Part shown: positions 26,984-40,880 of the stretch, piece by piece
Layout of the letters: each line of letters starts with the position of its first letter
How positions within the stretch are numbered: the stretch's first letter is position 1
Source of the DNA: Ifrita kowaldi
Taxonomy: Eukaryota > Chordata > Aves > Passeriformes > Cinclosomatidae
DNA: 64,000 bases
Direction of reading: 5' to 3'
Assembly (NCBI GenBank): GCA_013398055.1
Contig: VZRS01010755.1
Span: 186,001 to 250,000, forward strand
Program-made: the position numbers and the translations under genes
Notes under the pieces: generated by a model
Databases searched by the model: none
Seen by the model: the letters and a program-made list of their open reading frames with translations, nothing else
What the model was told of the DNA's origin: nothing

Positions 26984-29900
26984 CATGAGCCAGCCTGATG
27001 TAGCTCGCCATGGCCACTGCCACTTCTGCACAACCAGCTGGAGACCCACATCAGGGAAAGCCTGGCTTTTCCTGTCAGCCTGTGATAAAGCATGCTCAAC
27101 AGAGAATTCATACTGGAGAAAAAATTAGCTCCTGATTCTGACACACACATGCAAAGTGAGATGAAAATCTAAGTGTGGACATATTTTTATGTGGAAAAGA
27201 TGAAATCCTATATCCCTAGGACCAGGCTGATCACACCTAGCTTGAGGTTAGGTAGAAGATTTTCTCAGTCTGTGGCAATTTTCTGGAACAGTTAAACTAA
27301 AAAACCCTCTAAATATTAGAAACATTGTGATTTTGTTTCTTCATTGAATGTTCTTAAACTCATATTTTCAATTTGAATTTTTTTTTAACATCCCCCCAAA
27401 ATTTTTGAAAAATATTACTTCCAGTTGACTTGAAATTATAAGTATTATGACCTAGCAAAGATGAATTCATTATTCTTGCAGCAAACAAAATGATTAAAGT
27501 ATCAAAATCCTGCTGTCAGAACTGAATGGACTATTGAAACACAGTATTTACAACACTGCACTGTTTAAAATAAAAATCCATCCTCTCAGCACCATGGCTG
27601 GAGTAGAATTCTTGACATAAACAATTTCTCAAGTACAATTCTTATTATCCCTATTTCCCCAAACAATTCAGAACTACTTTTTCAACTGTGCTAGAAACAC
27701 TAGAATCTCTTATATAATAGTCAACGGCATCTTTTGATGCAATCAAGTTTGGCCTAAAAAAATACACTCTTGTCTGATATGCAGAAAATAATTGGAACAA
27801 GACAGAATAAAGAGATTAAAAAAAAAAAACTACCAAAAAAAGGAAGATTTTTTGAGCTCTGAGTAATGATGCTGCCATTGTGACCTGCCTGGAAAATGAC
27901 CAGAGATGACATGAGTGTTTTCGACTTCTCCTATCTGTGTTAGAACAACTCCCTCCCACTAAAATAAAACAACCTTCTTAAGTGATATTAAAAGTATAAA
28001 CACAAAATGTGTTTATACATAAAACGCAATCAATATTTTCATACCATGTGTAGCACTGCAGTGTTGCATGAATCTCCTGTGGAATTTGGCAATCTACCCT
28101 CAATTCCACTTGCTAAATAAACAAGGTTAAGTACACGTGTGGTTTCTAGTGCCAGTGACAAGGTCTGACAGGAGGCAGTGTCTTTGCTGTGGCTGGGTGT
28201 CTTCCTCTTAAATTGCCTGAGGAAAGCCTGCCTGAGCACACCAGACTGCTGTGTGGCACACAAACTTTTATGGAGGTTTCACTGGAACAAAGTCAACCAG
28301 AATCCACAAACAAGATGAATACCAAGAGTGCTGGCTGAGGCTCTGCCGCATATCAGGAGAATAATCCTGGTAACATGCTAGTGATAGGGGTATGATAAAT
28401 GCCGCCCACCATATCTAGTCTTTCACTCACAAACAATGCTGTTTCTCCACTTCCTCCTTACAAGAAAGCAGTGTCAGGTTCTCATCATTACCTCAATTTC
28501 CTAATTTTCCAGTTTCCCACCTCTTTCTGACGCCTTTTTTGAATCACCCCAGTGCAAAACAACCAATTTTTTTCTGTGGTCTTTCAGCCCTTCACCATGT
28601 TACAGGCTTAGCTCTGACAGTTTCTTCAGAACTGATGGGTTTGCAGGATTCAAAGGCATGATTTCAGGCCCATAATCATGAACTGCCTTTGCTAATTGAG
28701 ACTTGTTATTTTGTTTTTGTAAAAGCGGAACAGAAGAGATCACAAACAACAGAACAGCAGCATAATCCAACACATTTCATGACTGACTTTTAGCCTATGA
28801 ATAAATTCACAAGGAACACCTATCAAGAAAGGGTGTCCAATATTATCTGACTTTTCCCCAGCAGTACTACAGGTGATGCTCAGTATGGCAAAGAAGGTCT
28901 CAGTAAATACTGCATACAATGATGCTGATTTTAATGCAGAAGAGATTAGTTTAATACAAAGAATTTTAATTTACTTCCATTTGGAGCTGAAAAAGAAAGC
29001 AATACATCAAAAGGAGTGAAACTGCCAGTGTTTAAAAGATCTGTACTCACATCACTGCTCTCAGACCTTTCTTGCAGAGCTCCTTACTTCTTTTCCTTAG
29101 TACCATGCCCTCCCCCTCCTGCCTCCTACATGCTCACACATGCATAGAAACACCCACTCTCCAGCCATTTCTGGCATAAAATTACTGCCTTTTCTCCCTG
29201 CCTCCCTGCAGAACAAAAACAAACTATCTCATCTTCAGCTTCAGCATATCTTAGTCCAGTCAGTTTTCTCCCTGTTCTGCACCCAGTCTCTGGAGATTGG
29301 ACCCTCTTCTCCCCTCTCCACAAGCTAGTCACCCCCTGAGGCTGATAGCTGAGACCTGGCAAAACACTGAAGCTCCAGACAAAAAGAATTTGTCTAAGCT
29401 CCTGTACACAACCCTCACTTATCTGGGCATGGCAGCAGCTGGCTCCACCACCGTGGCACCGATTCCCTCTCGTACCTGCTGAAGGAGGAGCTGAAGAGGA
29501 GCAATAGTCCCCAGGCAGCTCCCACTGCTGCAAACATAGAGCATTCGGGAGCAGCAGGGCACCTCGAGCTCCACCTCCCTCCACCGACTACAACATCACA
29601 CTTATGTGACTGCTGGAGGGGAGAATACCTTTGCGGGGCAGAGAGACAAAAAGCTGGAAAAATTCTTCCAGGGGCTTCTCACTTTCCATCAGGATTCACT
29701 TCATGCCTGCCTCCTGGTCAGAAAAGTGCTCCTTATGTCATTGAGAAATTTTCATTACAGGTCTTTAAACAAACAAGCCATTTTTTAAATGTCAGAATCA
29801 TCAATTACAAAGAGGCAGTTGCATAAGTGCTGGAATAAACTTTGCTCTTCTTACAAAGGCTGTGCGAGCAGCTAAACAGGGTCAGATGAGAGGTGCATCT

Positions 29901-32900
29901 GTGCTAATACCCCGATTCTGGCAACAGACAGTGAAAGATGGTTTTAGAAGTGAACTTCTAATAAAATTGCCTCAAATGTCTCTGAAACTTCCCATTAGTT
30001 AAAGGTTTGCAAAGCTCCTCAAATATGATTTATATGCCTGGAAATGTTTTGTCATCTCTAATTTAACTCTGGATAGTTTTACTTCATGCCACACATCAAA
30101 TGATAAAACTCAGCGCACTGACAAAAATATTGATCCATGTGCGATTGAGCACAGATTTTTCTTTTAATATACATCGCACAATTGGACTTTGACAGTACTT
30201 GGCCTTAATATCTTAAGCTGCACTCCATTAGTCTTCTCTTCACTTACATTTTTAGCAGTTTTGATGGGAGTTGCTAATTTCAATAATTATTGGACTTCAC
30301 TAAGTTCCAAAATGACTATTTCTCCTTTTGGATGGAGAAATTTAGGTACATAGATGTAAACAAATTTGTTCAAGCAAAATATCTGCAAACTGTCAAGAAA
30401 GATATTTCCCATTCTAAATAAACAGAAGAAATTTTATCTTAAAATTAATTACTTAATTTATTCTTAAAGTCCTGAAGAGTTTCAAATTTGTTCTCAAAAA
30501 TGGTTAAAGGCAAAAAATGAGGGGAATTTCTGAACTCTCAGATTTTAATATAGGTACTGATAGTATTTGGTTGCACAAATATATTATTTTTTTAATACAA
30601 AATGAAAATGAAAATCTGAAACTCAGATAAATACTTTTTGTTTTGATAATTAAATTGTATCATAGAGCCCTATAATAAAGCATTTAATAATAAATCATTA
30701 AATGTGGCACGGCTGATGATACTGAAAAGAACAGTTCTAGGTTATTTTCATCATGCAATATGAAATTCTCACTTTCTTTGTCATCTCTTTATATAGTGAG
30801 AACCTCTTTCTGATTTCATAGATCATTCTTCTTAAGAAACAAGATGTCATTATTTATTGAATGAAATAGTACATGAGAAAAGGATGGACTATTACTTTTA
30901 ATCTATATTTTTGTCTGTTCATACAAATAGCCAAATCATGTGAGATACATGTTAACTACATTTGACAGAAAAAAAGTAATTTCTGCAACTGCAGCATTTT
31001 TGGCAGCCACTGAGTTCACTGCACACTGCTTACTCAAGTGGCAACTTGCAAAATTTACAAAAACTGTCCTAATAAATATCAGGATTATGACAATATATTT
31101 ATCATCTCCTGGCCTGTGTTAAACGTCCTAGTGGCAGAATCTGTGGATTACGTATGATGAAGTTCATACTGAAGACTGAATTTATGGGCTTCCTAGAACC
31201 TGTCATACAGAAAACAAGTGTTTATGACAATATGAGCACTAAAATTGGATAAAGGTGTATTAGGATGTGATAGTGGACAGAATAAATCATTTAGCATTTT
31301 TTCTGCCTTTGTATTTTGCATACTGAAATCAGTATGACACAGTTTTAGTATCCTTCCCTATGCTTTTGGCCTTTGTGGCCATGGAGTCAGACCTTGAACT
31401 AACAGGAATGTGAGACTGCAAATACTTGAATAGTTTGTGTCCAAATAGTCTCTTTGCTTTTTCACCTTTACTCTTTCACATTTTACTTTACCATATTTCT
31501 TGATTTCTGTATGATCTCATTTTCTGCTAAAGATATAGCACCTTTGAGCACCAGAAGGTCTCCATTTACTCTTTTTATACAAGAGACTGAGGCTGGTGGC
31601 TTAGGTTAAACAGGGTGTGTATGTCTTGTGTTTATGGTTTGTGTTGCATTTGTCCATATGAGACAGGATTTTTATATTATCATAGATCATATTTCCATTA
31701 TGCCCTCTCTTCCCATTAAATTACTCCACCGTTGGTTTCTGGGTTAAGCAAAAACATAACTCCAGGGAGAGTCTGGTCAAAGGTGAAACAGATGGATAAA
31801 AGACAGTAAGTGCTGTACATGCGGAATCTAGCATGGCTGGACACGTTCAGAGCTCAGCCATCTCTAACCAAGTACCTTCATCTTTCTATAGCTGGTGCTG
31901 GAAGAGTTGCTCTAATGGCTTAAGTACTAGAAAAAACTTACCACATATAAGCAGACCTGTTCACATACTCTCTCCTGCAGAAGATTATGTGGCTTATGGT
32001 TACATAATCCAGAATTTCACCTATTTACGTGCCCAGTATTTTACTGTTTCAAGTAGCAAGCACACATTGTCATTCTTGGGACTGATAAACATAGATCAAA
32101 ACATAGTGTCAAATGTGAATTTCCTTCAAAATGAAATAAGTGCCATAAACCAAATGTATTATGAGTTGTCTTCTGTGTATAAATATGGATTTTATCAAAG
32201 CAAAATGAAAGATTGGTGTTCTTTTCAGATTCTCCTGCATTTCTGCGTAATATGAGGACTTGAAAAAAATGAGGGACTCACTTCAAAATGACTTTTGAAG
32301 AGAAGTCACCATAGTAAAGAAAACAAGTTACATATATAATACTCAATCCTAATGTTGGCATATTATTTATGGGTACCAATAATATATGAAGCAAAATATT
32401 GTAATTGCTGGAGATGAAAAAGAATTCATAATCCCCAGTATATGGTTGACTTCAATCATCAGACTTCTTATACTGTTGTCTGAATGGTTAAAAGAGAAAG
32501 AATTAAGCCTATTAATTTTAAAAGGGTTTTTGTTGCTTCTTTTAAGTATTCATAAAACCACAAATATTAGTTTTGAATTAGGCTAGGGGAAACAAATATA
32601 CTTAAAACTGTCAGAAAAGGATTATTATTACAGTAATTAATCAATCTCTAATAGATGATAAGGAAAACTAAAGGGGTCTATTAACACATTCTTTGTTGGA
32701 GGAGGAATGAGGTTGTTGAAGCAGGTGTCTAATGTCATTTGAAACAACCTTTGGCATTTGAGATATATGTGACCTGCAGGTACCATACAGGACTAACAAG
32801 AGAGTGCTGCCTGGAAAGGCAGGAGGAGGCCAGATGGGATCCCTGGAACATCGAATGGCACTGGACACCTATGTTTATGCAGCTGAACTGCCCCCACATA

Positions 32901-35900
32901 TTGGTAGTCTCAGTAACCTCCTGGAAGAAACATTTTCCTCCCTATTGCCAACCTTCTTGTGGATCTATCTTCCTTTTAACCACCTTGAGTTAAGGTACTA
33001 AGCCTAAAACTTGAGATAGAAGATTCCCAAAATTTCTACATTATGGCAGACTTTAGGGCCAGTTTAAACTCCAAGATATGGAGTCAGAGACCACAGAGTT
33101 CCATTTTTACTAACAACGCAAACCCAGAATCATCTCATGAAGTGAGACAGCATGTGATGTGGAGAGAAGAATTTCCTAAGAATTTTTTAAAAAATTGTTC
33201 CTGTGACTTAAACAACACATTGTCCATTTTCAGAAGCATTTTGAAATCCAGCTTAGATGCTCTGCTACAATTGCTCTTTCAGTTTGCATAAATAATTTTA
33301 ATTGATGACTTCAAGGGAATAGACAAATGACAAGGATGAAAAGAATCAAAAAATCTCTTCATATCTCGAGGAATGTCTGTTTGTAGGCAGTACTTAACAA
33401 TGCTCAGTAGCTCGGAGAGGTAGAACAGGCTCAAGCTCTAACTCCCTATCAGGCAGAACAGATACTGACACATGGATTTTTTGCAACTCAGAGAGAACAT
33501 AAGGGTATTGAATATCACACCAGCCAACTAAAAAATCTGACAAGGTACACATAAAGACCTCAGGTATAGACAGTAATAGTGTGTGGTATACAAAATATGG
33601 ATACTTTTTTTAGTCTAGGCTCATCTCTGTCCTGGTTAGCATTCAATGAGCACCTCACAATATAGTGAGTATCAAAAGAAGGAAAATATGAAGGAAACAT
33701 TAAAATAAGAACCTCATGGGTATTAAAATTCAGTAACTTTGTGACAAAGGTAGACACCTTTCCTAGTCCTTTGGTTAACATAAGGAGACATTTACAGATA
33801 TTACTGTGACTGCTGTACCAAGGTGTCTGAAAGCCATAGAAACACAAAAATATAATGGAAAACTAATCTTAGAAAAAAGTAGCACAAACACAAAAAATTT
33901 CTAGAAACCTAAGTACTACCTCCTGATCTTTCTAATTACATGCAAAACTCAATGAATTGCCTGCCTTAAAATATGAAAAAAAGGGAAATTGAAAAAGAAT
34001 CTCTTAATTGCTATTAATATTCCTAAGACGCAAGTATTAGGTTTACTGTCACCATCACACATTTAAAACCGCAAGTCATATCCATTTCCACAGTGAAAGT
34101 GAGTCTTAATATATGATATCAAATAAATAGCAAGACTGGCATTTTTTTCTTTTCTTTGTGTTTGAAACCCCTTAACTATAATGTGGTCATGCTTCAGCAC
34201 TTTCCTCTGTGACAGGGAATAGAGGATTTATCCTGTAAAATTTAAGTTAAGATTCACATTTAGTCCCCTTTAAACAACAAACAAATAATTAAGGGTTTTG
34301 CTTTAAAGAATTCTGGTTACATAGAGACTCAGGACAAAATTGTGATGACCAGCAATACTGATAGATTGTTAAAACAGGGTTAATTTTAACTCTACACCTC
34401 TTGAATACTTTTGGTATTAGTTGTATGATGTGCAAGTTTTTGTGGTGAGAAATATAAAGTGGATTAAGTTAAATGGGATGGGGATTCTATGTACTACAAA
34501 ACGGGAAAAAAAAAAAAGTTGTATCTGTTATATCTGTTTGTCTTAGCTATGAATTAGCTGGGCATCTATTAACTCTGTGCTCATGTCTGGTGTAAAAACC
34601 AAAGCACTCACATTGTGGTTCCAGACAATCTCCTTGTGGTTCCTCTCAATCCCCTTGACTTAAAAAACCAAATTAAATTGTGAAATGAAAGAAGACTGAT
34701 ACTGAAAAACCAGGCTGAGGTTTTAACAAATAGTTACTCTTCGTACGTCTCACAAACAAGAAAATGTAACCAGCACCACTGGTAGAAGGAACTGTAGATT
34801 TTGGTTGTACCTGATGCAAATATATTACTTCTGCTGTGCTTTGTACCATTTTGTCATCTGCCTGGAGGATGCTGGAATACAAGCAGAAAACATAACACAA
34901 ATTCACACTGACTGGCCTAACGTGGGTGGGAGAAATCACTCTCTCCGATGCCTGAAGTAATTTTTGTTATTGCTGTTAGTTACTTTCCAAACAGTTAATT
35001 TTCCTTCTCTGAACTCCAAGGGATGATTAGCAACATATGGAGACAGAGAGAGATGTGCAGTCTCAGCTAGACTAAAACATCAGATAAAACATCCTAGCTT
35101 CCAAATAACGCAGGGGTAGTAAGGGAAGCCGATAATACAGGCTGGGTTTGTATGTGCTGCTCTGCTCTCACAGTCCTGTCTCACCTGGAACCAGCCTGCA
35201 GCTGCAAGACCGATATTTCATGAGGCCTTGGTGCATATTAACAGAGTGTTTTAGCCTGGAGATGCATAACAGCAATGAAAAGATAGTCCTTCCTCAGCAG
35301 TCCAACTAGTAGCACAGCTTCTCATGTTCCTAACACCATGCCTTAACTTTGGCAGGCCAGTTTTCCTAGAGCCATTGGAAGAGGAGGTATCAGGCAGGTG
35401 AGATAACTAAATTTCAGCCAGCTTCTGGTACTGTGGAAATCAAGCCCTACACGTATGTGACCAACTCCTGGTCAGTGCACCTCTTGAGATGGCAACTGTG
35501 GCAAACAGTTGGCTACCAAGGGCAGGGAATGTTGTAAAAGAGAAGATTATCAGTTCAGTTTTGACTGACGGCACGTCAGAAAGACGTGACTGGTTTGAAA
35601 AAGAGTATGTGGTGTGTGGTCTTGATACATGGAGTGATAATCTGAAAGTATTAACATTTCCAGATGACTGCCAAAACATAGATTTTAATTTTAACATAAT
35701 ATTTGCTTCTTTGGATTGAAGGCATTCTTTGTGCACACATAGTTCATCTTTTCTGTTTCTCAAACAAGACAGCTTGTATCTCAGCTGATCTCACATTAGG
35801 TGAGATGATGGTTTGTTGACATGATCTGACAATGGATAAACAGGGAACAGCATTAAGGATCTGTCTGAACTTGTAAAAATGCATCCTTTTGCAGATATCC

Positions 35901-37589
35901 CCAATTCCTTCTGTCTTGAGTACTCCACTTTTATAGAGATTGTAAGATATTAGCCTTACTGTGAAAAAATACACATTAATGAGACTAGATAATTATTCCC
36001 TAAGCCTAGTGACATTGTAGGGTCAACCACTTGATAATGGCTTTGGGTTTGCTCTTATTCACTTAAATAATAACATTTATGGCTTTGTAGATCAACAAGT
36101 GTAGTTTCTCCAATTTGCTTACATTTAAAGTAACCTCAGCCTCTTGAAAAATTCATCATATGCAGAAGATTGTTATGGTCTTGATGGTACAACCACAGAC
36201 AAGAGGAAGGCCATGGGTCACTCCTTTCAGGATCTCTAACAGCTCATTCTCTTTGGAGATCTCTAAGGTGCAGTAGGAACTCTGAGTGGTAGATGTGGGA
36301 CCAATATCTAGCTTTTGTCTCTAGGCTTCATCCTATTACAGTCATACAAAAGTAATAGATGTCTGTTTATGTGGTAGGTGTAGACATCTGTATTGTAGAT
36401 AAGTATATCTGTTAGCTGAAACTTATCTGTAATTTATGAATTTCCATCTCTAGAATAGATCAACCAATATAGAAAAACTACCACTCCTGAGAGAACAACA
36501 TCTAAAAAAACCCAATTCTGCATTGTTTACAGATGATTTAGCATCTTAAAGCTGGCCAAGTATATGCTTGCAGGTGAAATGAAAGAATATGTTTCCCTTT
36601 TCTTGATTCACACTGTTGAGCTATGACATTTTACCACAGATTTATGTTTCTGGAAAGTTCCACCTGCGATGACCAAAGATATTCATCATTCAGAAGGGTC
36701 ATCACCAGACTCGAAGAACAGCTTGTGCACCATGTCTTTGAGCTGTTCCCTGGAAACTTTCACCAAAGGAAATGGAGCTTGCTGAAATGTGGAGAGTGAG
36801 AATCTTTCCCTGAGCTTGATTATGTGGGAATGTTTCAGTTTATCCAGTCCATTGAATAACCTTGAGAATCGTAGTTCTCAAGCCTTTGCAGCTTGAGCTT
36901 TTATCTAACTCAGCCACAGGCCTAAATCTTTGTTTGCCTTAGAACAGCAGTCAGTCAAAATCAGTCACTGTATAAAAATCTTTTCATGTAGATGCAGTCT
37001 TTTACCAGTGATGTTCACTCAGCATGTTAATGGAATGCAGGGGCCTCTTAAAAACAGACAATATTCTATCAGCTGCATGAGGTTTCAGACAAGACAAAGC
37101 AATCTAACCTCCCAGAAAAGAATGTGGTATCAGCTCCTAGGCTGTCCTGAGGTAGACAGAGATGCTGTGGAGTGTAATGTTCATATTCAGCAGCTTGACT
37201 GAGCTCCAAATGCTAAAACATGTCCTAGAAAGGCATTTTCAGGATTATTAACAGCCATTAAAGCACAGATGCTAGATTTACATGAGGGCATAATAGCCCC
37301 TACGAATTCCGAAACATCTGGCAAATAGGATCAGGAATGTAATTTTGGTTGTTTTTGACTCATCCACTGAGATTTGGTTCCTCTGAGTCTGTTTGTGAGG
37401 TTTATTGTGGGTCTAGGACAAATATGAATACCTCTTAGTGCCCACCACTGGGCACCAAGTGGTGCTGATAGATTGTCAGGACCTCAGATATCTCTTGTCG
37501 CATCTCAGTGCACTCGTTTTGCCTCATTGCTTTGTTTCACAGCAATGCCAAGTCACTGTCAGGCAGCTGCTTCTGTGTTCCCAGCGGCT

Positions 37590-37835
37590 CCCAGGCTTTC
37601 AGCAGTGTTCCTCAGGGGTCACTACTGGGACAGGCACCATTTAACATCTTGGTGATTTGGACACAGGGATTGAGTGTATCCTCAAGAAGCTTGCCAACGA
37701 CACCAAGCTGTGTAGTCACATGCTGGAGTTCCACCTGGTTTAGTGGAAGGTGGACCTGTTTCTGGTATGGCAGGTGGGACTGGATGATCTTGAAGGCGCT
37801 TTCCAACCCAAACTATTCTATGGCTCTATGTTCTG
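37590..37835 (+). mobile_element. CR1 LINE fragment (end of reverse transcriptase plus 3' tail)
   Basis: Sense is on the plus strand. It contains the CR1 reverse-transcriptase segment 'gtgttcctcaggggtcacta', 'tttaacatcttggtgatttg', 'gggattgagtgtatcctcaa' and a decayed FADDTKLC motif, here readable as LANDTKLC in a frame that no longer joins the upstream one. It then jumps to the 3' tail 'ggactggatgatcttgaagg ... ctttccaacccaaactattc'. The middle is internally deleted. Sense is opposite to the MAGI2 transcript. Confidence 0.9.
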
Positions 37836-40174
37836 AAGGATGTAACCCAAAATTGCTCCATTTTGAAACCTTCACGTCAAACTACTTTGCGTAGTAGAGT
37901 AACAATGTCTTACACAGACTCCCTGTTTGAATAGCATTTGTACCTGACCCCTACATTAGATTCTGGGTGGAGAAATAAACCAAAGTTACAATGGTAGCTT
38001 TCTATGAGCTTGTTTCTTTAACAATTAGCTTGAAGTACAGCTTTGGTGTCTTCAGCTTGTGGCCAAAGATTAGGTAAGATAAAAGAGACGGTGTCTTTTC
38101 TTCCTTTTCCCCCCAAATCTGATGCAGGTCTGAAGCATGAAGGTTTTGATAACCACTTGGCCAAAAAATAGTATCAGCCTTGCAATTGACAGGGTCCAGA
38201 ACTATATTAGAGCTGGGACCACCACTGCCTGTGGTTACCACTTACACTCAGGTTGCTTCACAGATCATTGTCACTGCTCTCAGAATTTCTAATATGATGC
38301 CCTACATCCACAATATGATGTTTTGATCGTTAATCAAAGCTTCCCATGACACTGATCGTATCTGGAGTGCACATAAATTGAACAACAACACACAGTTTGT
38401 ATCAAAAGAATAAATAAAATAAAATTTTAAAAGCTCTATTCATTATCCAATGATGCCTTCTTAACAAACAAAAAGAAACATATGTAATTTCAGGTAGTTT
38501 TCAAACGTAAGATTTTAACAGCTTTATGAACAAAAAGCTATTGATAGAACCTGTGAGACTTTCATATCTTCAGCTGATTATATTGTAAAATAGCTGAATA
38601 GGGAGAGAAAATCTAATTCAGGAAATGTGAAAAAGATTTGATATCAGAAAATACAAGCACTTTGTTGAACAGTACTTTTATAAACATGCTGACTTTAAAT
38701 ACATTTTTTTAGTTTACCATTACCATATTTAGAAATTACTTTATTCATAGAAACCATGTTAGATGCCACAATCCTTAGTCTTAGATTCTCCGATTATTTT
38801 ACATCAGAATCTGTCACTCCTCTTAAAAATGAAGACATTTGAGGCCAAAATTTGTTCTGAGATCTAATTTTGTATGTTTGGGGTCACATAAGAATGTACA
38901 TTTCTGCTTTGCATTCCTAATGTAGTTGAATTAATTACCTGAGGGAAAAACCAATGCTATTTCTGTGCACTTTTCTTGCATGTTCTCATCACAATCCATG
39001 ACTACAATGATGACCATCAACAGTAGTATGAAACCCATGTTCAATTTCAGCATAAAAATTCAAGTTGCAAGGATACCCTGTTTTCCAGAGGAAAGAACTC
39101 CATATGACCAAGTTCACTAATAACCAGCCCACACTCCAGAGGGCTTATCAAGTAACTATATTTGAGTGCTTCATCTGAGAATGCTAAACCATGACAAACA
39201 AGGACAGGCTCTCATGTCATGTATTAGATAGTATGAAAATATTAGGGAAAATTAAGTTTATGTCACTGAAATCTTCTGAACTTCAGGAAGTCTGTTGTAT
39301 CCTTTGTTCACTTAATCACCTAATTTAATAAATTTTGCCTTTGGTAACTAAACTGCATTAAGTTAAAATGGCAACAAGAACTGAGAATTAAAAAGCTGTT
39401 AGACTAATGTATTTTACAAAATCAGTGCCAAAAATCTATATTCTACTTCTTTCTTACGTTTTACTTCTTCATATAAATTTTCTGTTTATCTATCTGGCAT
39501 TAGAAACATCATGCTGGGTATAACATTAAATTTCAAGCAAATTCTGTTTGGTTTTGGTTTTTAAAAAATTTTTTAAATAATACTTTTCACAAACTTCACA
39601 CTTCCTACTTGCAGAGTTCTGGAGAGTCCTACAAAATAAACTAGAATTCAGGGTGATTTATTCTGACATATGAATATGACTAGGATAAAGAAATTGACAA
39701 CAATAAGAGAAGGATGAAATGAAATTTCCAGAAAAATCACTTCAGACTATTGCACTTGCATCATCTGTGCCTGTGTGAGTTTCTGTGTCTGCTCCCTGTA
39801 CTGTAACACACTAAAAGGATCCTTCTCTGCTGCTGTGATCCATCCACAATGATTAGTTATCAAAGTTTAGAAAATTATCTTCACAGTGACTCTGGCCACC
39901 ATGAACTTGGTTTTCTGCAAAGGCACCAAAAATCTCAAACTACCATGTCTTTATTACAATGTCTTGGTGAGAAATGGAAGGATCAATTATGCACGTCTCA
40001 TTACCAATGTGCAGCATGATTTATTATCTGAGGAACAAGGACTGCTGGGGAGAGATGGTACAGAGTGACAGGGCTGCACAAACACAGGAACACAGGACTT
40101 CAGTCCCTACTAACCAGCTGCACCTGTGGAAAGCCCAACCAGACCTAAAGAACAAAAATCACACAGCAAGAGAA

Positions 40175-40305
40175 TGGTTTGTGTTGAAAGGGACTTTCAA
40201 GATCATCTACTTCCCTTGCCACCCACTAGACCAGGTTGCTCAGGGTCCTGGCCAACCTGGCCTTCAACACTTCCAGGGATGGGGCATCCACAACTTCTCG
40301 GCAAA
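40175..40305 (-). mobile_element. CR1 LINE 3' fragment (left half of an inverted pair)
   Basis: Starts 'aatggtttgtgttgaaaggg', then runs 'actagaccaggttgctcagg', 'ccaacctggccttcaacact', 'tccagggatggggcatccac', 'aacttctcgg'. This is a classic avian CR1 3' region read in reverse, so sense is on the minus strand. It ends where a second CR1 of opposite orientation begins. Confidence 0.92.
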
Positions 40306-40490
40306 AGTCTTCACCATGAGAGTGGTGAAACGCTGGGACAGGAGTCCACAGCAGCTGTGGAATCTGTGTCTCATGAAATTTTCTCCAGACCTTGAGAAAC
40401 CTGATCCAATCACAAAGTTAGCCCTGTTTTAAGCAGAGGGTTAGTGATTGAAGTCCCTGCCAACTGAAATTATTCTATTATTTTCTGACT
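40306..40490 (+). mobile_element. CR1 LINE 3' fragment (right half of an inverted pair)
   Basis: Starts 'gtcttcaccatgagagtggt', then 'gaaacgctgggacaggagtc', a diverged middle, 'cttgagaaacctgatccaat', 'ttaagcagagggttagtgat', and a tail 'ccaactgaaattattctatt' before 'attttctg'. This is the CR1 3' region in plus orientation, directly abutting a minus-oriented CR1. Confidence 0.8.
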
Positions 40491-40867
40491 GTCTTTTCCT
40501 AAGGAAGGTGACAGCTGCTTAGAAACTGAATTCATCTTCCTTCTAAAGAGTTTCATCCATACATAGACCTGATGTGACCTTTCAGACAGTGGTTTGCAAT
40601 CTTTATCAATCTGTGAACATGAAAATGTTTGCAGTGGTGGTCCAGATCTTCAGAGCAGCTTTAAATCTCTTCAGAGGAAGTTTCTTTTATTTCATGAGTT
40701 TTCACAGATTTGTTATTAATAGGACACAAATGCCTATGTGTCCATATGCCACACTGAAAACACTTGTTGTGATAGTTCTAATGAGAACAGTATTGGATCA
40801 GACTCAACTGATTATTTTGCAAAACCATCCTTTCTAAAGAAATAAATTTGCACTTAGTAGTCTGTGT

Positions 40868-40880
40868 TCTCTCTCTCTCT
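40868..40880. repeat. Short (CT)n run
   Basis: About six CT units followed by a pyrimidine stretch, located roughly 300 bp beyond the donor side of the PDZ1 exon. Confidence 0.6.

Noticed and set aside
26737..27150. Open frames on both strands with Arg/Glu or Ser/Leu runs
   Set aside because: They are translations of the GA microsatellite.
39886..40068. 60-codon frame with a Kozak-like GCCACCATGA near its start
   Set aside because: It is short, with no recognisable family and no splice or promoter support. A match to a short Kozak motif is expected by chance.
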